Assembly (NCBI RefSeq): GCF_000426685.1
Contig: NZ_AUFV01000013.1
Span: forward strand, 78,738 to 142,737
Length of the DNA stretch: 64,000 nucleotides
From: Solimonas flava DSM 18980
GTDB lineage: Bacteria > Pseudomonadota > Gammaproteobacteria > Nevskiales > Nevskiaceae
Direction of reading: 5' to 3'
Shown here: piece after piece, positions 16,800 to 26,059 of the stretch
Numbering within the stretch: the stretch's first letter is position 1
How the letters are laid out: the number at the start of each line of letters is the position of its first letter
The notes under the pieces: generated by a model
Database searches by the model: none
Told to the model about the DNA's origin: nothing
Seen by the model: the letters and a program-made list of their open reading frames with translations, nothing else
Program-made: the position numbers and the translations under genes

Positions 16800-19700
16800 C
16801 TACAGACGCTCGCCGATCGTACACCGGGCCGCAACGTCCGCCGCCGTCAGCGCGTGCAGTTCGGCGCCGACGTCCCGAGCTTCGGCCAGTCGCTGCTCGA
16901 CCCGCGCCGCCGCCTGACCCAAGGCCGTCATGCCTAGCGTCGCCGCCGCACCCTTGAGCGCGTGCGCCTGACGCAGCGCCGTGCTCGCATCGCCGGCGGC
17001 CAGTGCCGCGGCGATGGCGTGCGGTGCCGACGGCGACGCCAGATAGCGCCGCGCCGCGCGCTGCCACAGCGTACGGTCGCCCCCCATCAGCGCGATCGCC
17101 GCGTCGAAGTCGACGCCGGCGTTGTCCGTCGCCGCGGCGCCCGCACCATCGCTGCCCGCCGCGTCGACCCAGCGCTCGAGCAACGCGTAGAGCTGCCCGA
17201 CGTCGATCGGCTTGCCGAGATGGTCATCCATGCCGGCTTCCAGACAACGTTCGCGATCGCCGGCCATGGCGCTCGCCGTCATCGCGATGATCGGCACCGT
17301 CGCGCGCGCGGAGCCGAGCGCGCGGATGCGGCGTGTCGCCTCGAGCCCATCCATCTCCGGCATCTGCACATCCATCAGCACCGCGTCGTAGTCGGCGGCA
17401 GCCGCGCGCGCGATCGCCGCGCGACCGTCGGCGACAACGTCGACGCGCACGCCGACACGCTGCAGCAGCTCGTACGCGACTTCCTGGTTGATGTCCTGGT
17501 CCTCGACGAGCAGCACGCGGCGGCCGGTCAGGCGCGCACCGGTCGGCATCGGCGGCGCTTCCTGCACCGCGCCGACGACGAGCTCGCGGCCGAGCGCGGC
17601 AACGATGGTGTCGTGCAGCACCGACGGATTGACCGGCTTGATGAGAAAGCCGTCGAACCCGGCGGCCTGCGCCTGCCGCTCGACTTCCTCGCGGCCGAAT
17701 GCCGTCACCATGATGATGACGACCGGCTCCGCGGCGGCGAGTGCGCGAATACGGCGTGCGGTCTCGATACCACTGAGCCCCGGCATCTGCCAGTCCAGCA
17801 GCAGCAAGCGATAGCCGCGCGCGCCGGCGGCGCGCACGCGTGCAATGGCACTGGCGCCGTCGCCGGCTTCGGCGACCTCGCAGCCGAAGGCTTCGAGATG
17901 GCCGCGCAGAATCGTCAGCGCGGTCGGGTTATCGTCGACGAGCAGCACGCGCAGACCGCGCAGCGACGCCGGCGGCGACGCCACGGGCGCCGCCGCGCGT
18001 CCGAAGCGGGCGGTGAAATGAAAACAGCTGCCGCGGCCTGGCGCGCTGTCGACGCCGATCTCGCCGTCCATAAGGTCAACCAGGCGCTGCGAGATCGCCA
18101 GACCGAGGCCGGTACCGCCATAGCGGCGCGTCGTCGAGCTGTCCGCCTGAGAGAACGACTCGAACAGACGCGCGATCTGGTCCTCGCTGAGGCCGATGCC
18201 GGTGTCGCGAACCTCGAAGCGCAAGCGTACGAAATCGCGGCCACGCTTGAGCGTACGAACACGCACGACGATCTGCCCGCACTCGGTGAACTTGATGGCA
18301 TTGCCGGCGAGGTTCAGCAACACCTGGCCGAGCCGCAGCGGATCACCGACCAACTGGGTGCCGAGGCCCGGCTCGACATCGAGCAGGAGCTCCAGGTCCT
18401 TCTCGGCGGAACGCACGTCGAGCAGGTCGACCAGGTTGTCGAGCACGCCGTACAGATCGAACGGCACCGCTTCCAGCGCCAGCTTGCCGGCCTCTATCTT
18501 GGAGAAATCGAGCACGTCGTTGATGATCTGCAGCAGCGACTTGGCCGCACCGTCGATCTTGCCGAGATAGCCGCGCAACTGGCGTTGATCGTCGCTGATC
18601 AGCGCCAGATGCGTGAGACCGACGATGGCGTTCATCGGCGTGCGAATCTCGTGGCTCATGTTGGCGAGGAACTCGCTCTTGGCCTTCGACGCCGCCTGCG
18701 CCTGCGCCCACGCCGCCTTCAGTTCCGCTTCGTGCCGTACGCGCTCGCGCAGGTCGCTCATCGTCGCGAACAGCTGCGTCGCGCCGCCGAGTTCGACGCG
18801 GGTCAGCGCGATCTCGCAAGGACGCGGCTCGCCGCCGCGCGTCTGGTGCATCCAGTCGAAACGGTTGTAGCCGCGCGCGAAGGCGAGGTCGATCATCTCC
18901 ATCGCCTTGTCCATCGACGGCCGGCCGTCGGGCTGCAGCGCCGGCGAAAAAGCCGCGAAGTCGCGCGCGAAGTCCTGCTCGTCCGCAATGTCGAGCAGCT
19001 CGCGCAGCGTCGGATTGACGCCGGAGAACCGCCGCTCGATATCGATCATCACCAGTCCAATCCGGGTGTGGTCAAAGATCGCGCGCAGGCGCTGCTCGGC
19101 GGCACGCGCCGCGTCGCGGGCCTGGGTACGCTCCTGCTCCAGCTGCTTGAGATCGGTGAGGTCCTGCCAGAAGCCGTTTATCAGCGTGGTGCCGTCGGCT
19201 TCGCGGCGTGGCCGACCTACCGAGCGAACCCAGCGGATCTCGCCGCTGCGGTGATGGCGGACGCGAAAATCCACGCACATCACTTCGAGCGTGTGCACCG
19301 CCTGACGCACGGCCGCACCGACCGCCGGCAGGTCTTCCGGGAGCACCGTGCGGAAGCGCGCGTTCAGGTCCTGCTGGCCCTCCTCGGTGGTGACGCCGAT
19401 CAGCGTACGGATGCCTTCGCTGAGATAGACAATCTGTACTTCGCCAGCCGTTGTCACCCGCATCTGGTAGAGCGCGCCGGGCACCGAATCGGTCATGTCG
19501 CGCAAGCGCTGCTGGGCTTCGATCTCGATGCTGACGTCGTTCCAGTAGCCGTGCCACATGAAACCGTCGGGAAGCGCGTGCGGCGAGGCAAAGGTGCGCA
19601 CCCAGCGCAAGGCACCGTCCGGGCGGCGGACGCGCACATCGACCGAGAACGGCGCCAGGCTTCGCGACGCCTCCTCGTAGCGCGCGAACAGCGTCGCCGA

Positions 19701-19958
19701 ATCCTCGGCGATCACCAGGCTCGCGGGTAGCAACGGATCGCGCAGGATCGCTTCAGGCTCGACACCGAGCACTTCGCGCACGCGCCGGCTTACATAGTGA
19801 TAACGGATGCGGTTGCGCAGATCGCCTTCGAGCCGGAATACCGCACCGGGTAGCGACTCGGCGAGCGCCGCCATGTCGTCCGGCCATGACGCGCCGGCCG
19901 GCGCCGCTTTCAGACGGCCGAGATCGGGCGTGGACGGCTCGTTCGGGGCATCAGTCAT
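16800..19958 (-). CDS. Hybrid sensor histidine kinase with three PAS regions, two receivers and Hpt
   Basis: 1052 residues from the ATG at 19958. No membrane segments, so cytoplasmic. Order: PAS/PAC about 30-150, 155-275 and 285-405 (the first two end in RWVR...GYWNDVS and RWVR...GFWQDLT), HisKA with His436 ([20 protein letters not shown]), HATPase about 540-655 ([22 protein letters not shown]), REC1 with Asp722, REC2 with Asp863 ([12 protein letters not shown]), and Hpt with His999 ([12 protein letters not shown]). This supports a His-Asp-His-Asp phosphorelay ending in the OmpR-type regulator encoded next. Signal unknown. Confidence 0.95.
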   Translation of the reverse strand: MTDAPNEPSTPDLGRLKAAPAGASWPDDMAALAESLPGAVFRLEGDLRNRIRYHYVSRRVREVLGVEPEAILRDPLLPASLVIAEDSATLFARYEEASRSLAPFSVDVRVRRPDGALRWVRTFASPHALPDGFMWHGYWNDVSIEIEAQQRLRDMTDSVPGALYQMRVTTAGEVQIVYLSEGIRTLIGVTTEEGQQDLNARFRTVLPEDLPAVGAAVRQAVHTLEVMCVDFRVRHHRSGEIRWVRSVGRPRREADGTTLINGFWQDLTDLKQLEQERTQARDAARAAEQRLRAIFDHTRIGLVMIDIERRFSGVNPTLRELLDIADEQDFARDFAAFSPALQPDGRPSMDKAMEMIDLAFARGYNRFDWMHQTRGGEPRPCEIALTRVELGGATQLFATMSDLRERVRHEAELKAAWAQAQAASKAKSEFLANMSHEIRTPMNAIVGLTHLALISDDQRQLRGYLGKIDGAAKSLLQIINDVLDFSKIEAGKLALEAVPFDLYGVLDNLVDLLDVRSAEKDLELLLDVEPGLGTQLVGDPLRLGQVLLNLAGNAIKFTECGQIVVRVRTLKRGRDFVRLRFEVRDTGIGLSEDQIARLFESFSQADSSTTRRYGGTGLGLAISQRLVDLMDGEIGVDSAPGRGSCFHFTARFGRAAAPVASPPASLRGLRVLLVDDNPTALTILRGHLEAFGCEVAEAGDGASAIARVRAAGARGYRLLLLDWQMPGLSGIETARRIRALAAAEPVVIIMVTAFGREEVERQAQAAGFDGFLIKPVNPSVLHDTIVAALGRELVVGAVQEAPPMPTGARLTGRRVLLVEDQDINQEVAYELLQRVGVRVDVVADGRAAIARAAAADYDAVLMDVQMPEMDGLEATRRIRALGSARATVPIIAMTASAMAGDRERCLEAGMDDHLGKPIDVGQLYALLERWVDAAGSDGAGAAATDNAGVDFDAAIALMGGDRTLWQRAARRYLASPSAPHAIAAALAAGDASTALRQAHALKGAAATLGMTALGQAAARVEQRLAEARDVGAELHALTAADVAARCTIGERL

Positions 19959-20040
19959 GGAAGGGTTCCGCGGCGGCGAAGACCCCCACTTTGGAATGCC
20001 CCGGTGCCGCCAGCAAGCCCGTCGCGAACGCCATGTCGAA

Positions 20041-20952
20041 TCAGCCGTCGCTGATACGCGGCGGCCAGCTGCCGCCGGTCTGCACCGCCGGCAGCAGCAC
20101 GCAGACCATCGGCGCCACGTCGCTCGCGGCCAGCTCGATGTCGTTGCCGTCGCCGCCACGATAGCTAATCGTTAGCGCGACATGATCCTCGGTGCAGCCG
20201 ACATAGCTGCCTTCCGGCAGGCCAGTGAAACGCCCGCTCGCATAACGACCGATATCGATGATGCGGAAGCGATCGCCGGCGGCGGGGCGGAAGCCGTAGA
20301 AAAGGCTGAGGCGCAGACGGCCATCGATCTGCGCCGTATCGGCGTGCAACGTCGCATAGTGGCCCACGCCGGCCTCGACCTGCAGCGTGCCGGCGGCGTC
20401 GCGCGACAGGCTCGCGGGGCGCCGGCCGCCAAGGCCGAACTCGACGGTAGCCGACGTTTTCAGCACGAGGTCGCGCCTCGACTTCGGCGTCGGATTGAGC
20501 AGCATCCCGCCGGCGCCGAAGCCGTTCCACGGCCACAGCACGCATTCGACAACCTGCGCCGGACTGCAGGCCAGACGCGCCTGGGCACTGCCGTCGACGA
20601 TCAGCGTCTCGCCGACGCTGGCGCTGGCGCGATGCACCACGCTGCCGTTCTGTACGAGGATCTCGTCTCGGGTCTGCATGAGCGTGCCGGGCAGGGTTTC
20701 CAGCAGGGCGGCGTCGCGCACGATGAGATCGCGGATGCGCACCGTCACCGCGCCGCGCGCCGGATCGATCTGCACGCGGCTGCGGCCGGCGATGACGACG
20801 TCGTCGTCCGCGCCCGGTATACGACCGCTGCTCCAGTTGGCAGCGTCGAACCAGTTGCCGTCGCTGCCGATGTAACGGACCGTCGTCTGCGCTGCAACCT
20901 GCAGACTCAAGGCACCCAGCGCGACCCCGGCGCCCATGTAAACAGCCTTCAT
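20041..20952 (-). CDS. Exported beta-rich protein of unknown function
   Basis: 303 residues from the ATG at 20952 with GGAG seven bases upstream. A signal peptide (VYMGAGVALGALSLQVAAQ) is followed by a segment WFDAANWSSGRIPGADDDVV resembling the NW-x-x-G-x-xP repeats of autotransporter-like and beta-helix surface proteins. The rest is beta-strand-rich with a few cysteines (LACSPAQVVECVLW; VGCTEDH). No autotransporter barrel. Third gene after the repeat protein and the ADYC protein; all three carry signal peptides and probably form one secreted set. Confidence 0.65.
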   Translation of the reverse strand: MKAVYMGAGVALGALSLQVAAQTTVRYIGSDGNWFDAANWSSGRIPGADDDVVIAGRSRVQIDPARGAVTVRIRDLIVRDAALLETLPGTLMQTRDEILVQNGSVVHRASASVGETLIVDGSAQARLACSPAQVVECVLWPWNGFGAGGMLLNPTPKSRRDLVLKTSATVEFGLGGRRPASLSRDAAGTLQVEAGVGHYATLHADTAQIDGRLRLSLFYGFRPAAGDRFRIIDIGRYASGRFTGLPEGSYVGCTEDHVALTISYRGGDGNDIELAASDVAPMVCVLLPAVQTGGSWPPRISDG

Positions 20953-20993
20953 TTCATCACTCCTGCAAGAACCGAGCGGAGCCGATGCCTCGC

Positions 20994-21821
20994 TCAGGGC
21001 GTCGGCAGCGGAGACGGGGATAAACGGGAGGTGTTGAACAGGCGGGCGCCGAGCGCACGCGCGACCGGCTCGTCGCAAAAGGCGATGCGCGCCAGGCGTG
21101 GACACTGCGCCAGCAGCCGTTCGCGACTCAGCAGATCGGTCCATCGCGTGTGCCGCAAGCAGACCGCGCCGTCCGGCGACCAGCCGGCTTCGAAAGAAAA
21201 GCTCGGATCGTCGCCAAGGCCGCGCACCTGGACGGCAAGGTCGTCGTAGACGTCGATCATGGTGCCGTTCCTGGTATGCGCATGGCCGTCGCCGCAGTAG
21301 TCGGCGCGCACCATGCGCACGCATGCCGCGTGCAGCGGCACCAGATCTTCGCCATGCGGGCCGCGCGCCCACGGCTTGTAGCCGAAGCGCGCACACTTGA
21401 CGACGGCGCCGGACGCACAGCTCAGCGTGATCGCGTGATCGCGGCCGGGGTGATCCTCCGGCAGCGACACCGGGAAGCCCCAGCGTTCGCCATAGGCGTT
21501 CGGCTCGCAGGCTGGCTGCCAGCCGCCCCGGCCGTCAGGCACCTCGAAGTCGTGGCGCAGGATGTCCGGGTGTTCCGGGTCGGGCGTGATCGCTGCGAGC
21601 CTCAGCGCCGCGAGCTGATCGCCGTCCAGCGCGAGATAGACCGTCGCCCCGGCCAGCTCGGTACCGCGCAGCACGCGGCCGTCCGGCAGACGCAGCACGA
21701 AGGCGCTGCCGTCGACCGTCAGCGCCTTCGTTTCAGCCTTCAGGGATACGGCGGTGCTGGACTGGGCGAAGCCCAGCGCGATGATCAGTGCGAATCTGCG
21801 CATCAGCGTGGACAAGGACAT
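20994..21821 (-). CDS. ADYC-domain exported protein
   Basis: 275 residues with a signal peptide (RRFALIIALGFAQSSTAVS). The mature part contains VRMVRADYCGDGHAHTRNGT (about 165-184), the motif that names the ADYC domain, and several cysteines in C-x-x-G/W contexts likely to form disulfides. ADYC proteins are exported proteins of unknown function, best represented in myxobacteria, where they can accompany short L-x-G-V-x-L-N-G repeats. The upstream gene encodes exactly such repeats, making this a split version of that arrangement (inference from recall of the family). Confidence 0.72.
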   Translation of the reverse strand: MSLSTLMRRFALIIALGFAQSSTAVSLKAETKALTVDGSAFVLRLPDGRVLRGTELAGATVYLALDGDQLAALRLAAITPDPEHPDILRHDFEVPDGRGGWQPACEPNAYGERWGFPVSLPEDHPGRDHAITLSCASGAVVKCARFGYKPWARGPHGEDLVPLHAACVRMVRADYCGDGHAHTRNGTMIDVYDDLAVQVRGLGDDPSFSFEAGWSPDGAVCLRHTRWTDLLSRERLLAQCPRLARIAFCDEPVARALGARLFNTSRLSPSPLPTP

Positions 21822-21897
21822 GATGAGACTCCGGGTTGCGGTTGCGCGGGGCCGCGGCGATTCGCCGGCGGCGCTCGGCGAATCGCCTATGGCAGGC

Positions 21898-22176
21898 TCA
21901 GCGAACCGGAATCAGCTCACCGCTCGGCAGGCGCACCGCGACCGGCTCGCCGGCGCGCGCCTGAGCCGGCATCGCGTTCAGCATCACGCCCTGCAACACC
22001 GGACCGTTCATGCGCATGCCGTTGAGCACCACGCCCTGAAGGACAGGGCCATTCATGCGCATGCCATTGAGCTGCACACCCTGCAGCACGGGACCGGCGT
22101 GCGCCGGAACGGCGAGCGCGGTGGCGGTGAGCGCCGACAGCGCAGCGACAGCGGAAACGTAGGACTTGTGGATCAT
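21898..22176 (-). CDS. Small exported protein made of three 15-residue repeats
   Basis: 92 residues from the ATG at 22176. Signal peptide ending AVPAHA, predicted cleavage after residue 27; the mature chain then begins directly with repeats G28-N42, G43-N57 and G58-Q72 of pattern GPVLQGVxLNGMRMN. The tail (about 20 residues) ends LPSGELIPVR. No cysteines. The regular Leu/Val/Asn pattern could form a small beta solenoid. Upstream of the ADYC gene by 76 bases on the same strand. Function unknown. Confidence 0.7.
   Translation of the reverse strand: MIHKSYVSAVAALSALTATALAVPAHAGPVLQGVQLNGMRMNGPVLQGVVLNGMRMNGPVLQGVMLNAMPAQARAGEPVAVRLPSGELIPVR
21961..22095 (-). repeat. Three tandem 45-bp coding repeats
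   Basis: Three consecutive 45-bp units encode residues 28-72 of the small exported protein. The first two units differ mostly at third codon positions, which suggests selection for the protein sequence; the third has diverged at its end. Confidence 0.85.
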
Positions 22177-22765
22177 GGCGGGACTCCTCTCTGGATGACG
22201 AAGGAGACATTCCTTCGTTGCGGCCCAGACTAGGTCCCGACGGTTTCCTGCCGACGTCGCGGCGCTGAAACATGATGTCAACGCGGTTTCAGCTGCGAGC
22301 AGTTTCACAGTTCGCGGCGCCGCTCGCGCTTGGAGAAGGAGCCGAATCTCTGCGCAGCCCCACCTGCCGCAAATGCTGGCGGGGTTGCGCCCGCAGGTGC
22401 GCTGGATTGCGTGAGGTCTTGGGTCGATCGGCGCCGGACTCTTCTACGGCACCACCCGTAGATTCACCATCCCGCCGGTCACCGGTTATCCATTGTCTTC
22501 AGGGCCGAGTCTTCGCAAACTCACGCCCAGACCAGTTTCCACCGTGATCTAAGGTTCATCCACCGCGCTGTGGGGCATGACGCAGAGTTCCGCTGTGCTG
22601 GCAGAGCTTCAGAAGGCGGTGACTTCGGCGCAATGAGCGAACTTGGAAGGTATCGGTATACATCCATCGTACTTCGCCCTATGCAGGATCATGCTGCACG
22701 AAGCGACAAGCTGGGCCCTCAGCCCAAACGGCAAATGGCCATTACCATTCAGCGAGAGGATATGC
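22177..22765. other. 589-bp region between divergent genes, no gene recognised
   Basis: Contains the divergent control regions of the exported-protein operon and the alpha/beta hydrolase. The right two thirds are less GC-rich than the flanks and may have arrived with the hydrolase. A possible coding frame at 22272-22547 has no family resemblance. A short hairpin (CGAAGG/CCTTCG, 22199-22217) lies just upstream of the repeat-protein start. Confidence 0.45.
22264..22293 (-). promoter_or_regulatory. Inverted repeat around a TTGACA box
   Basis: GCTGAAAC (22264-22271) and GTTTCAGC (22286-22293) form an exact 8-bp inverted repeat with a 14-base spacer. The spacer holds TTGACA on the minus strand, a perfect -35 hexamer pointing towards the exported-protein operon about 100 bases away. 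No good -10 box follows at 17 bases, so the promoter call is weak; the palindrome could be a repressor site. Confidence 0.3.
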
Positions 22766-23629
22766 GTGAAAGCGAGAATCATTGAATCCGACGGCATACG
22801 CATCTATTCGGAGAGCTTCGGAAACACGCAAGACCCGACGGTTCTCCTGATCATGGGGGCGACGGCCTCCGGCGCATGGTGGCCCGACGAGTTCTGCACG
22901 GCTTTGGCCGGCAGCGGGCGCTTTGTGATCCGCTATGACCATCGGGATACGGGTGGCTCAACGAGCTACGAGCCGGGCGCGGCACCGTACAGCGTGGAGG
23001 ATCTCGCCGACGATGCGGTTCGCGTCCTCAACGGATACGGCATACAGAAAGCTCACGTCGTCGGAATGTCGCTCGGCGGCTATATCTCCCAGCTGCTCGC
23101 CCTGAAAGTTCCCGATCAAATCCTGACGGTCACTACCATCGCTTCCGAGCGATTGGCCTCCGCGGATCCCGCGATGCCGGGCATTGCTCCGGAACTGCTG
23201 GAATATCATTCACGTGCCGCCGACCTCGACTGGAGCGACCGGGACGCCGTCATCGAGTACTGGGTCGGCGCATGGAGACTGCTCTCCGGTTCCGCACATG
23301 AATTCGACCCCGAACTGATCCGCAAAATGGCGGCGACGGACCTAGCACGGACGCCCAATCCGCTCACGGCCTTCAATCATGCAGCGCTTGGCGACGCCGT
23401 CGGCTGGCTCGACCGGCTAAAGGAAATCCGGCAGGCGACGCTCGTGATCCATGGTACGGACGACATCGTGCTGCCGTATGTCCACGCCGAGGCTTTGCAC
23501 AAGGCGATTCCGAACGCGCGGCTCATGACACTGGATGGCGTCGGGCACGAGCTGCCGCGCGCGGTATGGCCGGATGTCCTGAGGGAGATTCATCAACACA
23601 CCGGCGTTGGCGAGCAAGGCCCTGCATGA
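22766..23629 (+). CDS. Alpha/beta hydrolase (esterase-like)
   Basis: 287 residues from the GTG at 22766, chosen because GAGAGG lies six bases upstream and the product starts at the first conserved strand (ARIIESDGIRIYSESFG); 41 further upstream codons are open but unlike the family. Nucleophile elbow GMSLGG, catalytic Asp in IHGTDDIVLP, catalytic His in GVGHELPRA. The RYDHRDTGGST segment resembles methyl-esterase/dienelactone-type members such as aclacinomycin methylesterase. Base composition is less GC-rich than the neighbours, suggesting acquisition. Alone on the plus strand among minus-strand genes. Confidence 0.85.
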   Translation: MKARIIESDGIRIYSESFGNTQDPTVLLIMGATASGAWWPDEFCTALAGSGRFVIRYDHRDTGGSTSYEPGAAPYSVEDLADDAVRVLNGYGIQKAHVVGMSLGGYISQLLALKVPDQILTVTTIASERLASADPAMPGIAPELLEYHSRAADLDWSDRDAVIEYWVGAWRLLSGSAHEFDPELIRKMAATDLARTPNPLTAFNHAALGDAVGWLDRLKEIRQATLVIHGTDDIVLPYVHAEALHKAIPNARLMTLDGVGHELPRAVWPDVLREIHQHTGVGEQGPA

Positions 23630-23671
23630 GGCCGCATGGCGATTACGCCACGTGGCCCGGGGCTCTGCCGC

Positions 23672-24808
23672 CTACGGCATCAGCCCCTCCAGCCAGTTCG
23701 CGACGCGGCGGAACAGCTGCGCGCGCGCCGGGAAGAGGAAGTGGCTGTGGCCGGTTTCGGGCAGCACTTGCAGCGTGACGTCGAAGGAGCCGGTGAACGC
23801 GGTCGGCACCTGATGGACGGGGCCGACCATGTCGCGCTCGCCGACGCCGAGGAAGACCGGCACACGGATGCCGGCCGCTTCCGGCGCGACGTTGCCGGGC
23901 ACCATCGACAGCATCGCCGGCACCGGCAGCATGCAGTCGGTCGCGGCTTTGAGTGCGGCGATGCCGCGCGGCTCGGCCTTCTTGCTGCCGAACAGTTCCG
24001 CGTTGCCGGCGCGCGCGGCGTGAATCACCGGAAACGGGTTGTCGCCGAACATCTTGCGCGCCACGTCGACGAGCAGCGGACGCGCAGCGAGCGGATCGTC
24101 CAGCGCCTTGAACGCGGGCGGCGCGTATTCCGGCAGGCCGCGTGTGGAGAAGCCGAGCAGCACGACGCCGGCGTGCGGCGCGTGCGCGGCCTGCTGCAGG
24201 ATCGTCATCATCGCGCCCATCGAATGGCCGACGCCGACGCTGACGAGATCCGGCAGCGCCGCGAGCTGCGGATGCGCGCGGCCGGCGCGCAGCTGCGCCA
24301 TCAGCGTCTCGTGGACCTGGCGGTTGATCGCGGTGAGCGTCTCCGGCGTGCAGCGCCAGCCGTCGTCCGGCTTGCTGCTGTCGCCGAGGCCGAGGTAGTC
24401 GACGCTGGCGACGACGTAGCCCTGCGCGGCCATCGTCCGCGCGAAGCTGAAGCTGGTGTCGAGCGGACGCTCGCCCTCTCCCACCGCTCGCGTCGCGAGC
24501 GCTTCACCCTCTCCCGCAATGCGGGAGAGGGAACTCGAAGGGTTTGCTCGCCCGGATGAGGCTGGATCGCGCGCCGGCGCTTCGGCCCGCGGAATCAGAT
24601 CGCCCGCGCCCGCTTCGGTGGGCGGGATCAAGTCGTAGTAGCGGCGGTTCATGTTGCCGCCGGGCAGGCACCACAGCAGCGCGCGCGGCGTGACGCCGGG
24701 CGGCGGCGCGAACAGGTCGACGGCGATGCGCAGCGCGCCCTCGCCCGCCGGCTCGATGCCGGCGTCGAGCTGCAGCGTGAGCGGCGCCGACGGCCGTGCC
24801 GCGTTCAC
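23672..24808 (-). CDS. Alpha/beta hydrolase with an in-frame palindromic-repeat insertion
   Basis: 378 residues. Oxyanion/elbow motifs: WCLPGGNMNRRYYDL near 46-60, GHSMGAMMT (Ser nucleophile), FLGVGERDMVGP (Asp) and ETGHSHFLF (His). Between YYDLIPPTE (about 65) and SFSFARTMAAQGYVV (about 119) lie roughly 54 extra low-complexity residues (PASSGRANPSSSLSR, IAGEGEALATRAVGEGERP) encoded by a palindromic repeat inserted without breaking the frame. Downstream of the Ltp gene (4-base gap), so probably co-transcribed with it; it may hydrolyse a pathway ester or thioester. Confidence 0.82.
   Translation of the reverse strand: MNAARPSAPLTLQLDAGIEPAGEGALRIAVDLFAPPPGVTPRALLWCLPGGNMNRRYYDLIPPTEAGAGDLIPRAEAPARDPASSGRANPSSSLSRIAGEGEALATRAVGEGERPLDTSFSFARTMAAQGYVVASVDYLGLGDSSKPDDGWRCTPETLTAINRQVHETLMAQLRAGRAHPQLAALPDLVSVGVGHSMGAMMTILQQAAHAPHAGVVLLGFSTRGLPEYAPPAFKALDDPLAARPLLVDVARKMFGDNPFPVIHAARAGNAELFGSKKAEPRGIAALKAATDCMLPVPAMLSMVPGNVAPEAAGIRVPVFLGVGERDMVGPVHQVPTAFTGSFDVTLQVLPETGHSHFLFPARAQLFRRVANWLEGLMP
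24474..24545. repeat. CCCTCTCCC-type palindromic repeat inside a coding sequence
   Basis: Includes an 8-bp-arm palindrome CGCTCGCGTCGCGAGCG (24485-24501) and a perfect hairpin with arms CCCTCTCCCGCA (from 24507) and TGCGGGAGAGGG (to 24531). The same palindrome core occurs between genes at 33056-33097 and 59196-59315. Here it lies in frame within the alpha/beta hydrolase gene. Confidence 0.8.
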
Positions 24809-24812
24809 GCGC

Positions 24813-25988
24813 TCAGGCCTTTTCGAGCACCGCGCCGGCCATGCCGGACGAGATCAGCACGTGCTCGACGGTCTTGTTCGTGATCTGGTTGTACGAGCTG
24901 CCGCGGATCTGGCGCACGCCCTCGATCATGCTGTTCATGCCGTGGATGTAGGCCTCGCCGGTCAGACCGCCGTTGGTGTTGACCGGCAGCGCGCCGTCGA
25001 GCGCCATGCCGCCGCCCTTGACGAAGTCCTTGGCCTCGCCCGGCTTGCAGAAGCCGAAGGCTTCGAGCTGCAGCAGCACGTGCGGCGTGAAGGCGTCGTA
25101 CAGCGCCGCCATCTGCATGTCGGAGGGCTTGAGGCCGGTCATCGCCCACAGGCGCTTGGCGACGCCCTTGGCCTCCGGCATTTCGGTGAGATCTTCGTGG
25201 TAGTAGTTGGAGATCACTTCCACGTTGTACGGAATCGACTGCGTGGCGCCGACGATCTTCACCGGCGGCTGCTTGAGGTCGCGCGCGCGTTCGAGGCTGG
25301 TGACGAGGATCGCCACACCGCCGTCGCTTTCCTGGCAGCAGTCGAGCAGACGCAGCCACGGCTCCTGGATCCACTTCGAGTTCTGGTGATCTTCGATCGT
25401 GATCGGCTTGCCGTAGAACCAGGCCGCCGGATTCTTCGCCGCGTAGGCGCGCTGCTGCACGCTGATGTAGGCGAGGTCGCGGTTGGTGACGCCATAGGTG
25501 TGCATGTAGCGCGCCGCCTGCAGCGCACCCCAGCTCGCCGGCGTCATCGCGCCGTACGGCACGCACCAGAGCAGCGAGCCGGTGCCGTTGCCCGACTGGT
25601 ACTGCATCTGCTGTTGTTGCGGGTTCTGGCCGAAGCGGTACTGGCTGCGCTCGTTCATCGCGCGCCAGATCAGCACGTTGTTGCACAGGCCGGCGTTGAC
25701 CATGGCCATGGCCTGATAGATCGTCGCCGCCGCCGCCGCGCCGCCGCCCGGAATGCGCGTGGTGTACGCCAGATCCTTCACGCCGAGGCAGCGCGCGAGA
25801 TTGACCTCGTCGCTGTTGTCGATCGTGAACGTGATCATGCCGTCGATGTCGTGCGGGCTGATGCCGGCGTCGTCGCAGGCGGCCTTGGCGCACTCGGCGG
25901 CGAGCTGCAGCTCGCTGCGCCCGGAGGCCTTGGAGAATTCGGTCTGGCCGATGCCGGCGATCGCGGCATCCGTGAACTTTCTGGTCAT
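24813..25988 (-). CDS. Thiolase-fold lipid-transfer protein / Ltp-type aldolase
   Basis: 391 residues. Thiolase superfamily signatures are present (AAIAGIGQTEFSKASGRSE, ACDDAGISPHDIDG, LYDAFTPHVLLQLEAFGFC, NTNGGLTGEAYIHGMN), but the nucleophilic Cys expected near residues 85-95 is missing, the region reading RIPGGGAAAAATI. This matches Ltp-type proteins, some of which are aldolases removing steroid side chains as a complex with a DUF35 protein. A DUF35 gene lies immediately upstream on the same strand (71-base gap), supporting that assignment. The exact side-chain substrate is inferred. Confidence 0.85.
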   Translation of the reverse strand: MTRKFTDAAIAGIGQTEFSKASGRSELQLAAECAKAACDDAGISPHDIDGMITFTIDNSDEVNLARCLGVKDLAYTTRIPGGGAAAAATIYQAMAMVNAGLCNNVLIWRAMNERSQYRFGQNPQQQQMQYQSGNGTGSLLWCVPYGAMTPASWGALQAARYMHTYGVTNRDLAYISVQQRAYAAKNPAAWFYGKPITIEDHQNSKWIQEPWLRLLDCCQESDGGVAILVTSLERARDLKQPPVKIVGATQSIPYNVEVISNYYHEDLTEMPEAKGVAKRLWAMTGLKPSDMQMAALYDAFTPHVLLQLEAFGFCKPGEAKDFVKGGGMALDGALPVNTNGGLTGEAYIHGMNSMIEGVRQIRGSSYNQITNKTVEHVLISSGMAGAVLEKA

Positions 25989-26059
25989 GCTTTTTTCCGT
26001 TTCGCGCTGGCGCGCGTGAAGCAGTCGTCGTGAACGAAGCCGTGCGGCGGGCGGCGCGC

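Noticed and set aside
16962..19730. 922-codon frame opposite the hybrid kinase
   Set aside because: Antisense shadow of the kinase, whose motifs are complete.
22272..22547. 91-codon frame between the repeat protein and the alpha/beta hydrolase
   Set aside because: No family, Arg/Cys-rich, no ribosome site; kept only as an unexplained interval.
24485..24531. CRISPR-like repeats
   Set aside because: Only palindromic arms of a repeat element; no regularly spaced unique spacers anywhere in the window.
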